This document shows positions 23,501 through 38,300 of a stretch of 64,000 nucleotides of DNA, one piece after another. Below the pieces are notes generated by a model that worked only from the letters and a program-made list of their open reading frames with translations, searched no databases and had not been told where the DNA came from. A program made the translations under genes and the position numbers. This DNA is from Chrysomallon squamiferum. Lineage: Eukaryota > Mollusca > Gastropoda > Neomphalida > Peltospiridae. Every line of letters begins with the position of its first letter. Position 1 is the first letter of the stretch. The stretch covers positions 21,488,822 to 21,552,821 of the forward strand of contig CM022671.1 of assembly GCA_012295275.1 (NCBI GenBank). The letters are read 5' to 3'.

Positions 23501-26420
23501 CTTACTCAAATAATGAACTGACTATTTAATTATTTTAGAAAACAGACCTGATGAAGCTTTCTTTGGTAAACTCGATTCAAGCTTGAAGAAAAACACTGCT
23601 TTTGTTCAAAAAACTGGTATGTGGGGAATCATTTTGTTAAATACATTTTTCTGCTGTTGAAATCTGTTTCCGTCATTGTAAATAACATTTATTTTTCACT
23701 CAATATAAAATGTCCTTAATGTTTAAGTAGAAAAATAATAAAATTTATTTAGCACATTAAAACTGGTCAAAAATAATTTGCATATTTTTAGATTTCACAA
23801 ACAAATGTGATTAATACTTACACATGTAAGTTATAGGCACACATCATAGGCTCAAGCAAAGGCCAGAGAACATAATTTTTAAAGGGCAAAATACAATGTC
23901 AGAGGTTTACTGTTAAGTCGAGGCCTTTTTTAAAAAATTATTTTAGAGAAAAAGATGAAGATAAAACAACATTTTTTTAAATTTTATTTATAATTTTATT
24001 TTTAGCGCAATTTAACAGACTCACAGAAACAAAGCCTTGTTAAAGACTTTGAAAGTTTAAATCTTACAAAATACACTGGAGAAGCAGTGAGTATTAAAAT
24101 TATCTTGTTAAAACTTTTATTGTCAGTTTAGAAATTTATATTTACTTTTGATAAGGGTAGTAAATGTAATTTAAAACAAAGAAAATTGACATTTGTATTA
24201 TTAAATGCATGATTCAGTCTTTTTTTTTTTTAAGTGGCTGAAAGTACTTATGGTAGAGTGAACTCAAATTTTACATTTTTGATTGTTGTCAAGCTGTAAC
24301 TCTTTTAAAAAAAAAAAAAAGACATGGCATTATTTGGCTTTCTGAAAATTTGATATTTAAAATATTAAAAGTTGTGCATTCCAGATAAGTTGAAAGGCAT
24401 AAATCTGCAAGTATTTTTGTGTATGTACGTCTCAGTGTCTGTGTACACTCATACTGGTGAAATGACATTCTGTAAATGATAATGGAGTTTCTGTTTTGTA
24501 TTCCAGGCATCTGCAATTGCTGAAGCCAAATTAAAGATGTCTGACATCCATTGTGCTGTGCAGCTGAGCAGCTTGATTCACCAGAGATACAGCGACTTTC
24601 AGCAGGTCCTGCTTGACAACTTCCTGAAGATTCTTCTCACCAAGAAAGATGACAAAGTAGGTTTCAGAATTCTTATAGTTACTATGACTTTCAGTCATAT
24701 GCAATTGTATGGAAAGACCAGGCACTGTTATTGTTTTTCTAATTCATGTATATTGGCTTGTATTTGTTATTTCTTGATTTGAGATGAATGTGATAATCCT
24801 TTTTTTAAGGCAATTTTTTTGTTGTTCTTAATATTCATTTTTACATCTTTTTATTCAGTCACATGTTATCTTGTCCTTGATGAAACTGTTCTTTTTTTGA
24901 ATCATTCGTTTGTGAAAAAGTAATGTAAGAACAACTTTATCAATAAGTAATGTTAACAAATTCCAAAACAACAGTCTTGCAGTTTTGTTTTCAAATGGAT
25001 ATACTGTATATAAGTATCAATATACATTCACAATAAACAGTTCTCAGATGTTCTATTTAAAATTTAGATTTGCAGTTTAATTTGATTGGTGATAAAAACA
25101 ATATTTTACTTTTTTTTTGTTCAGATAAGCAATCCAAGTAAATACAGAGTTGATCTGAGGTTTTTTGCTGATTTGATCTCTGTGGGTGTGTTTACATTAA
25201 AGGAAGGCCTTCCTATACTGGCCAATCAACTTTCATTACTCATCAACAGTGACAAAGACGATCATAATCATCTATCAATCATTTCCAGTTTCCTAAAGCA
25301 TTGTGGAGATGACTATGTTGGTTTGTTTCCACGCAGAATCAGGTAAAAACATGGAGGCTACTAGTGTTGTTTTAATTTAACTGAGAATAAATGTTTATCT
25401 TGGTGAAAATAATGTCTGTTGTTGTTGTTGTTTTTCTTCTATTTTTTCCTTTTTAATGACTGATATACAGAGAGAAGTAAAACATTATAAACCCAGAACT
25501 TGTTTTAAATATATTTTATAAAAATGAATATGTGTGTGTGTGTATATTTTGAATTATTTTAAACTCTTACATTTCTGCTTCCATAAAAAAAACATTTTCA
25601 TGTATATATATATATATATATAAAACCAGTGATAGATGTTATTTAATGTCAGTTTTATACTTTTTATTTATTTGTTTTTTGTAGAATTTTGGCTGAAAAG
25701 TATGGTGTAACAGATACAGTGAAAAGTGTGGTAGGTTATAAACATATCTTACAGTTTATTTAATCACAATTTTGTATAGGCTATTGATAGTTTTTTAAAA
25801 CTAATGTTAAGAACAATTAAAATGTTATTAATATGTTTTATCTGTTGAAAAAATAACTAATAAAACAAACATAAAAAGACAAATGAATTTAATGAAAACA
25901 TTTACTTTTGCAATGAATTGTCTTGTGATTAAATTTCACATTTATTTATTTATTTATTTTTTTATTTATTTATTTATTTTTCTTAATAAATGTATTAGCT
26001 TGCTGTAATTTGTAATATATTGTATTATAAAATTGTATGTAGCTGTTAGCACCAGAACGCCAAAGAGCTTGTCGAAACCTGCTCAAGGAATATCATTCAT
26101 CTCTGTCCAAACACCTGTTAAAAGCTCACAAAGATTTAAAAAATATGGAAAAACAAAACAGAAGAATTTTGCAGGTAAGATAAATCATAATTGTCTTGTA
26201 AGCACCAGCTTTTTACATCAATGATTACCACATTGTGCAGAAAAAAATATTTTGATTATAACAGTAAGAAGTAGCTTTATTTGTCACTGACAAGAATCTT
26301 TTTATGATTTAAAAAACAAAAAAAATATAAAAATTCATATTATTTTAAACAATATTATCCCAAACTCCAAATACTTTTTATTTAACTTATATCTAGAGAC
26401 AGATAATAATGATAATGATA

Positions 26421-26465
<45 letters not shown>

Positions 26466-29030
26466 TATTTATTATTATTATTTTATTTTGTTTTGTTTTG
26501 TTTTGTTTTGTTTTGTTTTATTTTCAAATTCTATTTTAGACAAAGGGAGAATTAAGCAATGAAAGGAAAGAGACATATGAATCAGCTCTGAATTCATACC
26601 AGAAACTGTTCTCAAGTGCACAGACATTTGCAGTGAGTGAAATACTATAAATAATTTCTTAGATAAATATGAGTGTTATTTTGTTCAAATGAGAAAGCAG
26701 TGTGTGCATGTGTGTGTGTGTGTGTGTGTGTGCGTGTTTGTGTGCATGTGCATGTTAGTGTGAGTGTGTTATTCTTTTATTTGTATCTTAAACAAAAGCA
26801 CACTTAAATCTCATTAATGTAAAATATTCAGGATTTACTGGATGAAGATTTGCCAGATTTACCTGAAGAGGATGCTAAGACAGAAGAAGGGGATGGAATG
26901 TTTGATGTTTTCAATCCTATGAAAGATGGGGAGGTAAGCACAATGACCATTAGTCTTTAATATGATAACTTTTTTCCCCATCTTTGTAAATTTCAGTCAG
27001 GTTGTGGTTGAATTAACTGATACAATGTCAGAGAGATCAACTTGTTTTAAAATAAAGCTTACAGTAAATTTGTTCTTGCACAGCTATATATTATGCTTCA
27101 TATTTACGTTAATATTTTATCTTATTTTTATTCTCATAACTTTTATGTCCATAAACGCCAATGTTTCCGTAAATGACCATTATAGCTGAAGGTAACAAAT
27201 AGAGGAAAATAATGCAAATCACTTTTAATAAAAAAAATAAAGATGAATTGTGTGACAAAAAAAAAATAATGCATAAATATCTTACTTTTTAAATATGGTT
27301 AAAATTATTAAATGATAAATACTGTTTTTTAATATCTCTTAACAGTTTCTGTATGAGGGTGATAAAACACTGTTTGAAGATGAAGACTCACGTTCCTTCT
27401 ATGAAACAATTCCTGATCTTCGTTCTTTCATTCCTGGAGTAAGTGTACCAAGAGTTTTTTCTCTGCCTTTTATACTTATTAATAATTGGAAATAATTGCT
27501 TGTTAATTAATAATTGAAAGCTTTTAGAGTAATTAATGATGGAATACTAAAAAGCAAACGAACAAAAAAAACAAGTAAATCATTAGAACAGAATGCAGAG
27601 ATGATGCAAATAAATATTTATGATGATAATATTAGTAATTTATTATGAAAACAAGATTCTAAAATTTAAAAAGAAAAAGAAAAAATAGTGAATAAGAATT
27701 GCAGTGAATTCATCTTCATTATTATATTAATATTTTATTGTGTGAATTAGTTTCAAATTTAAATTTTAAAATCATTTATGGGAAGGAACTAAATATGTAT
27801 TTTTATTTCCATTTGGGATAAGCAGTTTAATGTTCTTTTTATTTATAGATATATAACACAATAGTTATTTCCTTTCTATTTCAGATATTATACAAAGACA
27901 GCGAACATTTGGGTTTGAAAGAAGAGACAAAAGAAGAGAACTTGGAATCTGGCCTTGAAGAAGGTAATAAAAACTTGCTTGTAAGAAGCAATATATTGTA
28001 AAGCAATTATTTGGTTGTAATTTATTACCATGATCTTTTCTACGTTGTTTTTTTTTTCACTCTTTTATTTTCAAATGTTTGTAACAGATATAGAAAGTCT
28101 GGAAGTGGAAGGAACTGGAACATGATTTAGAAATGGAAGAAGAGGAAAATGCAGATAAAGATTTGTCAAAGGATGGATCAAAGGCTGGAGATGAACCCAT
28201 CATCCCACCAGATGTTGAAGGTAACATTCTTACAAGGATTATTTTAAAAATTATTTTTATTTGTTTAATTTTTAAAAACATTTGGTTATAAGAGATAATA
28301 AAATACCTGGAAATGCAAAAATATACATGATTTAATATTTATATAAATGGTCAAAAGTTAAGCTTTAATATTTAAATGTGTATTTGTTGGATTGGAGCTA
28401 AAGTTCATAGAATTTTTTAAGTGAAATTCAAAGACAGTATTTTGATATCTGTATGTAGATTTATTCAACCACATACGCACCATTTTGTTCACCTTTCAGA
28501 ATATGTGTATATGTCACATTTCAGTCATGTGAAATGAAAGCTGCACCTATTGAAAAACACTATTAACATTTTATTCCAACCCAATATTTTCTATTAGTTA
28601 TTATTGATTTGTATTATTATTATTATTATTTATCACAGAGGACGATGGTGATACAGGCAGCTTAATGAAAAGTCAGTTTGATGCATTTGCTCAGTCATTA
28701 CCTAACTGTGTCAACAGAGATCTTATAGACAAGGTAGAAAATACTTTAATACTGTTTATTTTTTAGTTATAATTAATTAAATAAAAATAAAACAAAATTG
28801 ACAACACAGAAATAATTAATACAAGAAACAGGTACACAACAATTATGATTTATCTTACCTGTAAAATTCTTCTGGGTTTTTTTTACATGTAAAGAAAGAA
28901 AGAAATAATTTCATTATGCAATGGCAGTTTTCTTTTCTTTTGTGCGTTTATTTATTTTTTTATTATTTGTATTCTTAATTGTTTTTTTTTTTTTTTTTTT
29001 TTTGTCCGTATTTTATCTTTTATTTTGTAT

Positions 29031-29087
<57 letters not shown>

Positions 29088-32000
29088 TTAGACAGTTTTG
29101 GGGTGTTTGGATATAAACTTGATGCCATTATTTTACAGGCAGCTATTGAGTTCTGTATGAACTTCAACACTAAATCCAACAGAAAGAAATTAGTGAGATC
29201 CTTATTCACTGTTCACAGAACAAGGTAAATTTATTCTGTATCATATCCTTTGCACTCTGTATATCATTTTTTCCAAAGATTCTTTTCAACTTTTATATTC
29301 CAACAAGAAGAAAGCAAAACAATAATTAAAAGATATTTTATATGTTAATGCCTTATACATCACAGAATTATGTAATGTTTAAAGCTTATGTGTGTATATA
29401 TATATATCTTTTATGGAAAGGTTTAGCTGAAAAAATATATTACTGCTAATATAAAAGGATGGTTTTATATTTCCTTGGTTATCACAGATTATGTTTTGTA
29501 AATTTGAGCTTAATAATACAAATTATTAAGTAAAGAGAATTAATAAATGAATAAATAAATATTATATCGTACAGTCATTAGAAGCAGAATTAATTTCTTT
29601 ATACAGTTTGTATAATATTAATTTTTATTTCAGATGTGACTTTTTGCCATTTTAACGATTTTAGCAAGCTTGTAGCAATTTTGTAGCAAGTGTTTTTATT
29701 TGTAATTTTTCACATTTCAGATACGACCTACTACCATTTTATGCCAGGCTTGTAGCCATTTTGTATCCATGCATGCCTGATGTTGCCAATGATTTGTTGC
29801 AGTATCTCAAAGGTGACTTCAGATGGCATGTAAGTCTTTGCAAGAGTTTGCTAAAATCATGTTTTGAAATATCAGCATTATTATGTGAATTTTTAAATAT
29901 GCTTTGATAGGCTTCTGATTGTGAAAAAAGATAATGTTGAAATATATGTGTTGATACTTGACAGAATTAAGACTTGATAATGTGTGAAGCAAATAATAAA
30001 ATTTGTTAAAAATAGTCAGTAAAATTGGTTAAATTCAATAAAAATTAGATATGAAAATGATGCTTTATTAATTATGATTTCAGGTATGATAAATATGTAT
30101 TTTAATTTTAATATCAGAAGATTTTAATTCTGAATAATTTAACTGACGATTATTTATTTATTTTTTATTTTTTATCTTTTTTCAGATGAGAAAGAAAGAT
30201 CAAATCAACATTGAGTCTAAACTGAAGACTGTTAGATTCATTGGTTAGTATTGTAAAATTTCATTCAAATAATAAATGAAATTTATTTATATAATAAAAA
30301 AAAAAAATTTTTTTAATTAAACTAAAATATTTTTGCTTTTTGGAAATTAATAAAATGCTTGAAGAAAAATCCTTTTTTTTTTAAATTTTTTGTTGTTGTT
30401 TTTGACTATAAGAGAAAAAAAAATGAATTGTCTTCTGATGAACTGACATTTTTTATGATAATTGTGAAGTAATTTAGTATAATTCATAGTATAATTTATA
30501 CAGTATTTCAAATCTTTCAGGTGAACTTGTTAAATTCAAGATGTGTCCTAAATCAGAGGCTCTTCATTGCATAAAAGTGAGTGTTTTATTTAATAGTAAC
30601 AATTTTTCTTTAAAATCACTTTTATAGCCTGCTTTCTTTCTTTCTTTCTTTCCTTCTTTCTTTCTTTCTTTCCTTCTTTCTTTCATTCTTTCTTTCTTTC
30701 TTTATTTGTTTATTTATTTATTTATTCTCCTCCAACATTTAATTTAAAAACAGTTTGATTTTGTTTTTTGATATCCATTGAGATTCAAAAATTCATTTAG
30801 TAACACACTCTTACTTATGTTGTTGTTGATGTTATTGTTGTTTGTTTTGTTTGTTTGTTTTGGGTTTTGTTTTTGCAAAGACAGATATTAAGTCAAATAT
30901 GTTTACTTTCAGATGTTAATGTTTGATTTTTCTCATCACAACATTGAAATGGCATGTGCACTTCTAGAAACGTGCGGCCGTTTTCTGTACAGATCATCAG
31001 ACTCACATCACAGAACTAAAGTCTACCTTGTAAGAAACTGTATTTAACAAGACATTCCTTTACATTACATGCTTAGAAACCATTTGTTTTTATCAGTCCA
31101 ATATACAGAATCTAAACAATATGTATTGACATCGAGTGTCACACTTAGTTATAATAGTGTTGTCGTGCTCAGATTTCCTTAATGAATCCATTAAAGGTTA
31201 TAACACATGGTTTCCTGCACATAAAAGAACATTTGCTGCTAAAGACTAGCCCTTCGCTTAATTGTAATAGCAGGTTTCCGCAATAGCAATCAACATTATG
31301 TGAAATTTGTATAATCCCTGACAAACATTAATATCAAAATGTGTTAAAGTGTGATTCATTCATTTATTTGTGTTTTCAGGAAGTCATGATGCGCAAAAAG
31401 GTGGCTCTTCATCTAGGCACACGATACACAACAATGATAGAAAATGCATATTTCTACAGCAACCCACCAGATGTCCAGGATATAAAGAGAAAAGTGAGAC
31501 CTCCAATCCATGAATACATCAGAAAACTGTTGTATAAAGACTTGTCTAAAGTGACAACTGAAAAGGTTGGTGTTACATTAACCTAAAATTTCTTAGGTTT
31601 CATTAATTAAGCTCTTTCTGCTTTAAAAAAGAAAGAAAGAAATAATAATAACTGCAAAACTGGAGATAGATAAAAATGTACATGTTGTAATTTTGTTATT
31701 TATAAAATGTTTTTGTTTGGAATTCTGTTTTATTGTTGAATTACTAATAAAATGATTTTTGTATTCACGATAAATAAATATTTAAAATTGTTTCATTAAG
31801 TGGATTTTTTAGAGGGAGGAAAATATGTAAAAAAAGATAAAAATTTAAATTTAAATATTGCATTGTAACTAAAGAAAAGTGAAAAAAATGTCTAATTTTA
31901 TTAATAAATATTTAAAACAGTTACAAATTCTCTCATTTAAGGTTCTGCGACAGATGAGAAAGTTAGATTGGGACAATATTGATGTAAGTATATTTTATTT

Positions 32001-33453
32001 TACTCAAAATACAGCTCACGAAAAATAAACATAAAACAGAATTAGTTGGGCTAGGACTGTTGTAGAAATTAAGTGTAGACCAGCATTCTGGTATTATAAA
32101 CAATGTTCAGAAATTAATTTAATAATCTTTCAGAGGTTAGGAGCAGCCTTATTTATCATATTTAAACTTTAAACCTAATGGCATCACACAGATAAAAAGA
32201 TAAACTCACCTGAAATAAAAGTTCCATCTTGGCACATATAATCTATAAAAAATGTATTTACTATATTTACTTCTATTTTTTTTTCAGATTGCCTTCTACA
32301 CAACAAAATGTCTGACTGCTGTTTGGAACATACGCTATAATTCAGTTCACTGTGCTGCTAACCTGCTGGCTGGGCTGGCTCCATATCAGGTTAGTAGAAA
32401 GTTTGTTAATGTATATACATTTCTAGATACTTGAATAACCACAAATTTTGTCTTATAAAAGACATCTAAATATCCAAATCCTGAAACTTTTGCTGTTTTA
32501 TATTTACGTGATATCTAAAGTTCTGAAAATTTTGTTTTATGCTCACTAGATATTATCAATTCTGAAAATTTTATTTTCTACTTACTAGATACCTAGAGTG
32601 AGTTCTAAAAATTTCATTTTACTAAATATCTGAAGAGCCAGGCATTTTATTATTTTAACAGTAATTGGATTTCTGAAATGGTCTTACTGAAGATTCTGAC
32701 CAGAATATAAGAAAATATAATCGTAAACATTGATAAATTAGTCTATAGAAGATTAATAAGAAATAGTTAATTTAAAAACATTTTAATTTTTTCAGATTTA
32801 AAAATGTTTTTAAATATCTTTTTTTGTAAAGGAACATGTTGCAATTCAAGTGGTGGATGGAGTGTTGGAAGATATTCGACTTGGCATGGAGGTATTGTTA
32901 TTATTTTTCTTATTAAGCCTACTTCAAAAGAAGCAGTGAAGTTAAATTAATTAACGCTGAATTTATTTTTAGTTATCTTTAACAATTAATTTTCACTGAA
33001 ATTGAACAAAGCATTTGTTGTTTCTTAAATTTAAGATTTTATTTTATTATTTATGTTATATTTATTTTTTTAAATATTTTTTTTAATGTTTTTTTGCAGG
33101 TAAATCATCCAAAGTTCAACCAGCGGAGAGTTAGCTGTGTCAAGTATTTGGGTGAACTTTACAATTACAGGATGGTCGAATCTTCTGTCATCTTCAAATC
33201 TCTGTATTCTTTTATTACCTTTGGGGTTACCACAGATGGTGAGTGACATGTTATTATTATTATTATTAATGTTATTATTGCTATTACTGTTATTATCATT
33301 ACAACTATGATTATTATTTTTATTATTATTATTATTAGTAGTAGTAGTAGTAGTAGTATTAGTATTAGTATTAGTATTGCTATTATTATTATTGCTATTG
33401 CTATTATTATCATTACAATTATGCTTATTATGATTATTATTATTATAATTATA

Positions 33454-33513
<60 letters not shown>

Positions 33514-35333
33514 ATTATTATATTATTATTACTACTACTACTACTACTGCTACTGCTACTACTACTACTATTATTATTATTATTGCTATTATTATTATAA
33601 TTTCATTACACATTGCAGATGCTTCTTCAGTTTTGGATCCACCAGAACATTTGTTTAGAATCCGGCTTGTTTGTGTTCTGTTAGAAACTTGTGGACAGTA
33701 CTTTGACAAAGGGTCTAGCAGGAAGAAACTGGATTGTTTTCTGGCCTATTTCCAGGTATTGTAAAACTCTTTTTCTACAAAATTTCATTCCAAATGTATG
33801 AAACAGAAATAATTGTGAGCAATTTATATTTATTCCAAATTTGGCTTTTCTTTAATAAATTAGAGATAATTATTTGCTATTTACATTTTGTCCCAATTTT
33901 TCTTTCATTAATAACTTGATGAAATGTAAATACAAAGTGCCTAATGGTAAAGTTTGGAAAGAAAATAAAAGGTTTTGAATAAAAGAGAATAATATTTAAA
34001 ATCACTTTACAGAGATACTATTGGACTAAGAAAATGAATCCAATATGGAATGAGTTTCGACCATTTCCACGTGACGTTGACAACCTGATGCAAGACACCC
34101 TGGAAGCTGTTCGACCAAAACTGCGCATTTGTCAGAGTTACGAAGAAGCCGTGCAGGCAGCAGAGGACATTGAGAAGGAATACAAGTCTAAAATAGGTAA
34201 ACATTAATAAAGTAAAGAAAGGGGTGGATTGAAACTCAGTGGTTAAAATGTAGGTCTGCAGTAAATGGAGGAGCAGAGTGTCATTTGGTGATTTCAGTAT
34301 AAGACTGAGACTTGAAGGATCAGTGTTATCAGTGATTAGTAATCCTCCAAGCAAGCTGTTTCATATTCAGACCAGTGTGCAAATGACTCTTTTGTCACAG
34401 GCTGTGAATTGTCCTGATAAAAAGTTTAAGTATGTTGTATTATATAATTGGAATAAAGTTACTATTTTACTAATATAGATAGTTTGTTTGACAATACATA
34501 TTATTCTAGTGCCAATTCAATTTTTTTAAAATATACATATTGTTAAAGGGAAGTATTCATACTGGTATGATTAATTGAAAATTATAAAAAAAATAATAAA
34601 AAAATTCATAATAATAATAATAAAAGATAAACTATCAGTTATAAATTATATAATTGTGAGTTTTTTATAATAATAAATTTTCTTTGCCAGCATCACTTCT
34701 GCCAGTGTTTGTGTCAGGTGATGAAAGCTCTGACATGGATGAGGATGGACTCGGTACAATACAAGAAGGGGAAGAAGACAGTAAGTTGTTGCTTTTTTGT
34801 TTTGTTTTGTTTGTTGTTTGACTTTTGTCCATTTTTAAAATTAAGTAAACGTGCTATTATTAAACACCTTTTGTATGACTTCTAAAAACTAATTTTCTAA
34901 ACTATTTTTATATTTTTACATGATTTATTATTCATACTTTTATTATTACGTTTTTAGACTGCATAAATACTAACAAACAGTACTGAGTTCAGCTGCATAG
35001 TGACAGTGTTGTTTTCCTTTGTTTATAGTGGATGAACTGAGTGAAGGTTTGTCGCAGGTTAACCTAGGGGAGGGGAGTGGTCCCAGTCTGGAAGAAAACA
35101 GTGGATGCAGTCACAGTCGAACTGGCAGTCAGAATGCAGAGGTATTTGTGGTTTTATATATATATATAAAATACAGAGACAAAATTTGTATTTAGAAAAA
35201 TTATACAGATAAAACCAAATAAAATTATGGGTTTAGAGAGCTGAAAATATTGTTATTTGGGCTTTAAACAAGAATGGCTGTTTACATTTGTTACTCCATT
35301 TTTAAATTATTTTTTAAAATTATTAATCTATTT

Positions 35334-35372
<39 letters not shown>

Positions 35373-38300
35373 TTTTTCATTATTATTATTATAATTTATA
35401 TGTAATATTTTTTTTTTTCTCTAAAAAATATATCTGCTGATTATAAATATTTTCTTCATCATATCTTAATTTGTTTCAGGGTGATGATGAAAATGATGAT
35501 GTTGATGATATGCTTGACTCGGCTGGAGAGGATGACATGGATGATCAGGTACAGTTGCTAACTGATACTTTTTTATTTCTTGTTTAAACTTTATTTTATT
35601 TTATCTTTTTTTTTTTATTTTATAAATATTTTATTTTATCTTATCTTATCTTATTTGTATAGTTGTTGATATTTAAAAAAATATATATATTTTATTTCAG
35701 GTTTCAATTTTTATTTTACTTTATTTTATTTATTCATTTATTTATTTATTTATTTTTAAAATTTTAAAATTATTTATTTATTTATTTATTTTAGTTTTTC
35801 TTTTCTTAATTTATTTATTTTATATCAAATGTTAAATGTTAAATGATAAAATAAATGAAATGTACAAAGTGAACTTCTGAAGACAATCATGGATTGGAGT
35901 AAACTGCACATTTAAAATTAAGCCAACCTTCTCTCTGACTGATGTGAAACCCTTCAACAAATGAAATGAATTTTATGAAACTTTGTACCTCAGTTTTACA
36001 AACTGCATCAAAAATATTTTTGTTTGTTTATTGTATGTTGTTATAGATTTACTTGGTGAATGAAACTGAACAGGAATTTGTTTTAAAGTTCATCACATTG
36101 TTATGATTTGCCAGTAGTTTTAATGCATAGTAATTTATGTTGAAGGTCACACTTTTAACTGGCGGTCCAAAGCGAGCCCAGTGTCAAGAAGACGATGATT
36201 TCATGGCAGCTTTTGACAAAATGATGTCAGAACATTTTCTGGTAAAACCATGTTATTCACTTTTAATAACAGTTCTGGGTAGGTAGAAAGAATTGTGAAA
36301 AAGTCATGAAAATGTAGATGATCTCCCAATATACATATATATTACCAGTATAAGATTGGTGGTAAATTTTATAATTTTATTTACATGACATTTTTGACAC
36401 GTACTTCATTAATTAGGTCCAAAAACTAATCTTGCTTTTCATATCTGTTTGTTGACTGTGGTCATTTCACACATAAAATATTTCACAATCCCCAAAATAT
36501 TATTTTTCTGTATATTCATTGGCTTCAGTATCAGTGATGTGATTAAAATTGGGAATATAATTTTCTTCTGTCATGTTACACAATGTAGTGTATTGATTAA
36601 AGTTTTTGGGGTATGTAAACTGTTTTAAGATGTAAATTAGGAAGAATAATTGTTTTACAACTGGTTTATGCTTATACCAGGCAAGAACTCAAGAATCACT
36701 GAAAGTACCTCCACTAGACATAGCTGTACCCATGCATCTCAAAGGCAAAAACAAAAAATCTGGCACAGGTGAGAATTACTCAGGTGTTTTTCATTTACAA
36801 AGAGGATTTTTGTGTTGGTTTACAAAAATATTATAGTAAAAAGTAAAACAAACTGTTAACTTTAAATAACTAAATAAAAATACAGTAAAACAATTTATTA
36901 ACATTAATACATTGATCTTACGTTCATGCTAAACAGTTAATAAAGAAAAGGAGTTTTTTGATTTTCAATTTGATCTTTTGAAAAAATTGATCATTTAAAA
37001 TATCAGGTAATAATTATAATTTAATTTTCGTTTTTTTTTTTATATTTCTATTAATGTAGGGACTAAAATATCATTTCAAATCGTTATGATTAGTCAGTAT
37101 TGTCTGAAATTGTTTACTGACTTCTGTAGAAAGTAAATGCTTGTTTTAATATTGACTTAAGTTTCACTACACAACTGTTAGATACAGTGTTGTTGATGCT
37201 GATGAGTTTGTGAATTTCAGTGCAGACTGTCCAGGAAGCTCACAGTGCTATCAACTTTACCTTGATGACAAGGAGAGGCAACAAACAGCAGGTGAGTGGT
37301 AATCCTAGTAAATTAATCCATTAGTATGTTGAAGTGTACATTTGGTGTTGCAGACTAAATGCCTAAAGATAGTTAAATACTTCTGTGTGATCAGTTCATT
37401 TCATCTTTAGTCCCCATCCTTTGTGACGGTAAAACAAAAATAAAACAGACGTTGTGAATTTCTCTCTTTCTGTTGGGATAATAATGTTTGATGCACAGAT
37501 AAAATGGTTGAGGATTTATATATATTTAAAAATAATGAAAAACGTAATTGTTTGAACAGGTCTCATTATAAATTTATTTTATATTTTAAAGATGAAGTTT
37601 TTATTTTTTAATTTTTTTTTTTTTGGGGTGGGCTTTTTTTAATTTTTGCATTTGTACATGAAATGCTCATATTTTACCTTTTATCAATTGCACTGGGCAT
37701 ATTATTTTATTAATCAGAGGGGAAAAATTCTGTACAATAAATATGTATCATTTTTCATTCCAGTTTACCAATCTAAATGTGCCGATATCTGCAGAATTTG
37801 CTGCAAAGTTCAAAGAACGTGAACAGGTAGATATTTTTTGTTTTCTTGTGAATGTTCTAATTCATGCATTGGTGTACCATATTATTTGTAATATGATTGT
37901 TTTTTTATTATTATTATATCTAAAATGGCACAATTGTTAATCTTCTGTTCTATCAGAGGATAAGCAGTTTCATATAAATAGACTTATGTATTATCTCTGT
38001 AAATATATTCATCTGTTTGTAACACATGTCTGTTCATTATATGATCCGTGTAAACACATTTTCTCTTCACCCATCTGTATCAGATGTCTGTTGATGAGTA
38101 TAGATCATCTTAATCATCATCATCATTGCTGCAGATCAGATATCTCTTCAGTTGTGTAGATTTATCTGTACAGAATTGTCCGTTCATATGTGTAGATCCA
38201 TTGTCTGTTTATCGCAGTAGATCAGTTGATTCTTCACTAGTGTCGGGGAATTGTCTCTGTGTCTGTGTAGATCATTCATCTGCATAGTTGTCTGTGTTGT

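Noticed and set aside
23539-28220. UPF2 as a pseudogene because of two frame breaks
   Set aside because: All 38 exons, splice sites and the remaining phases are intact and conserved; two isolated one-base offsets, one in a homopolymer, fit sequence error or local allele changes better.
33165-33709. Poly-Ile/poly-Leu/poly-Val ORFs on both strands
   Set aside because: Trinucleotide microsatellite in a UPF2 intron; only the flanking exons are real.
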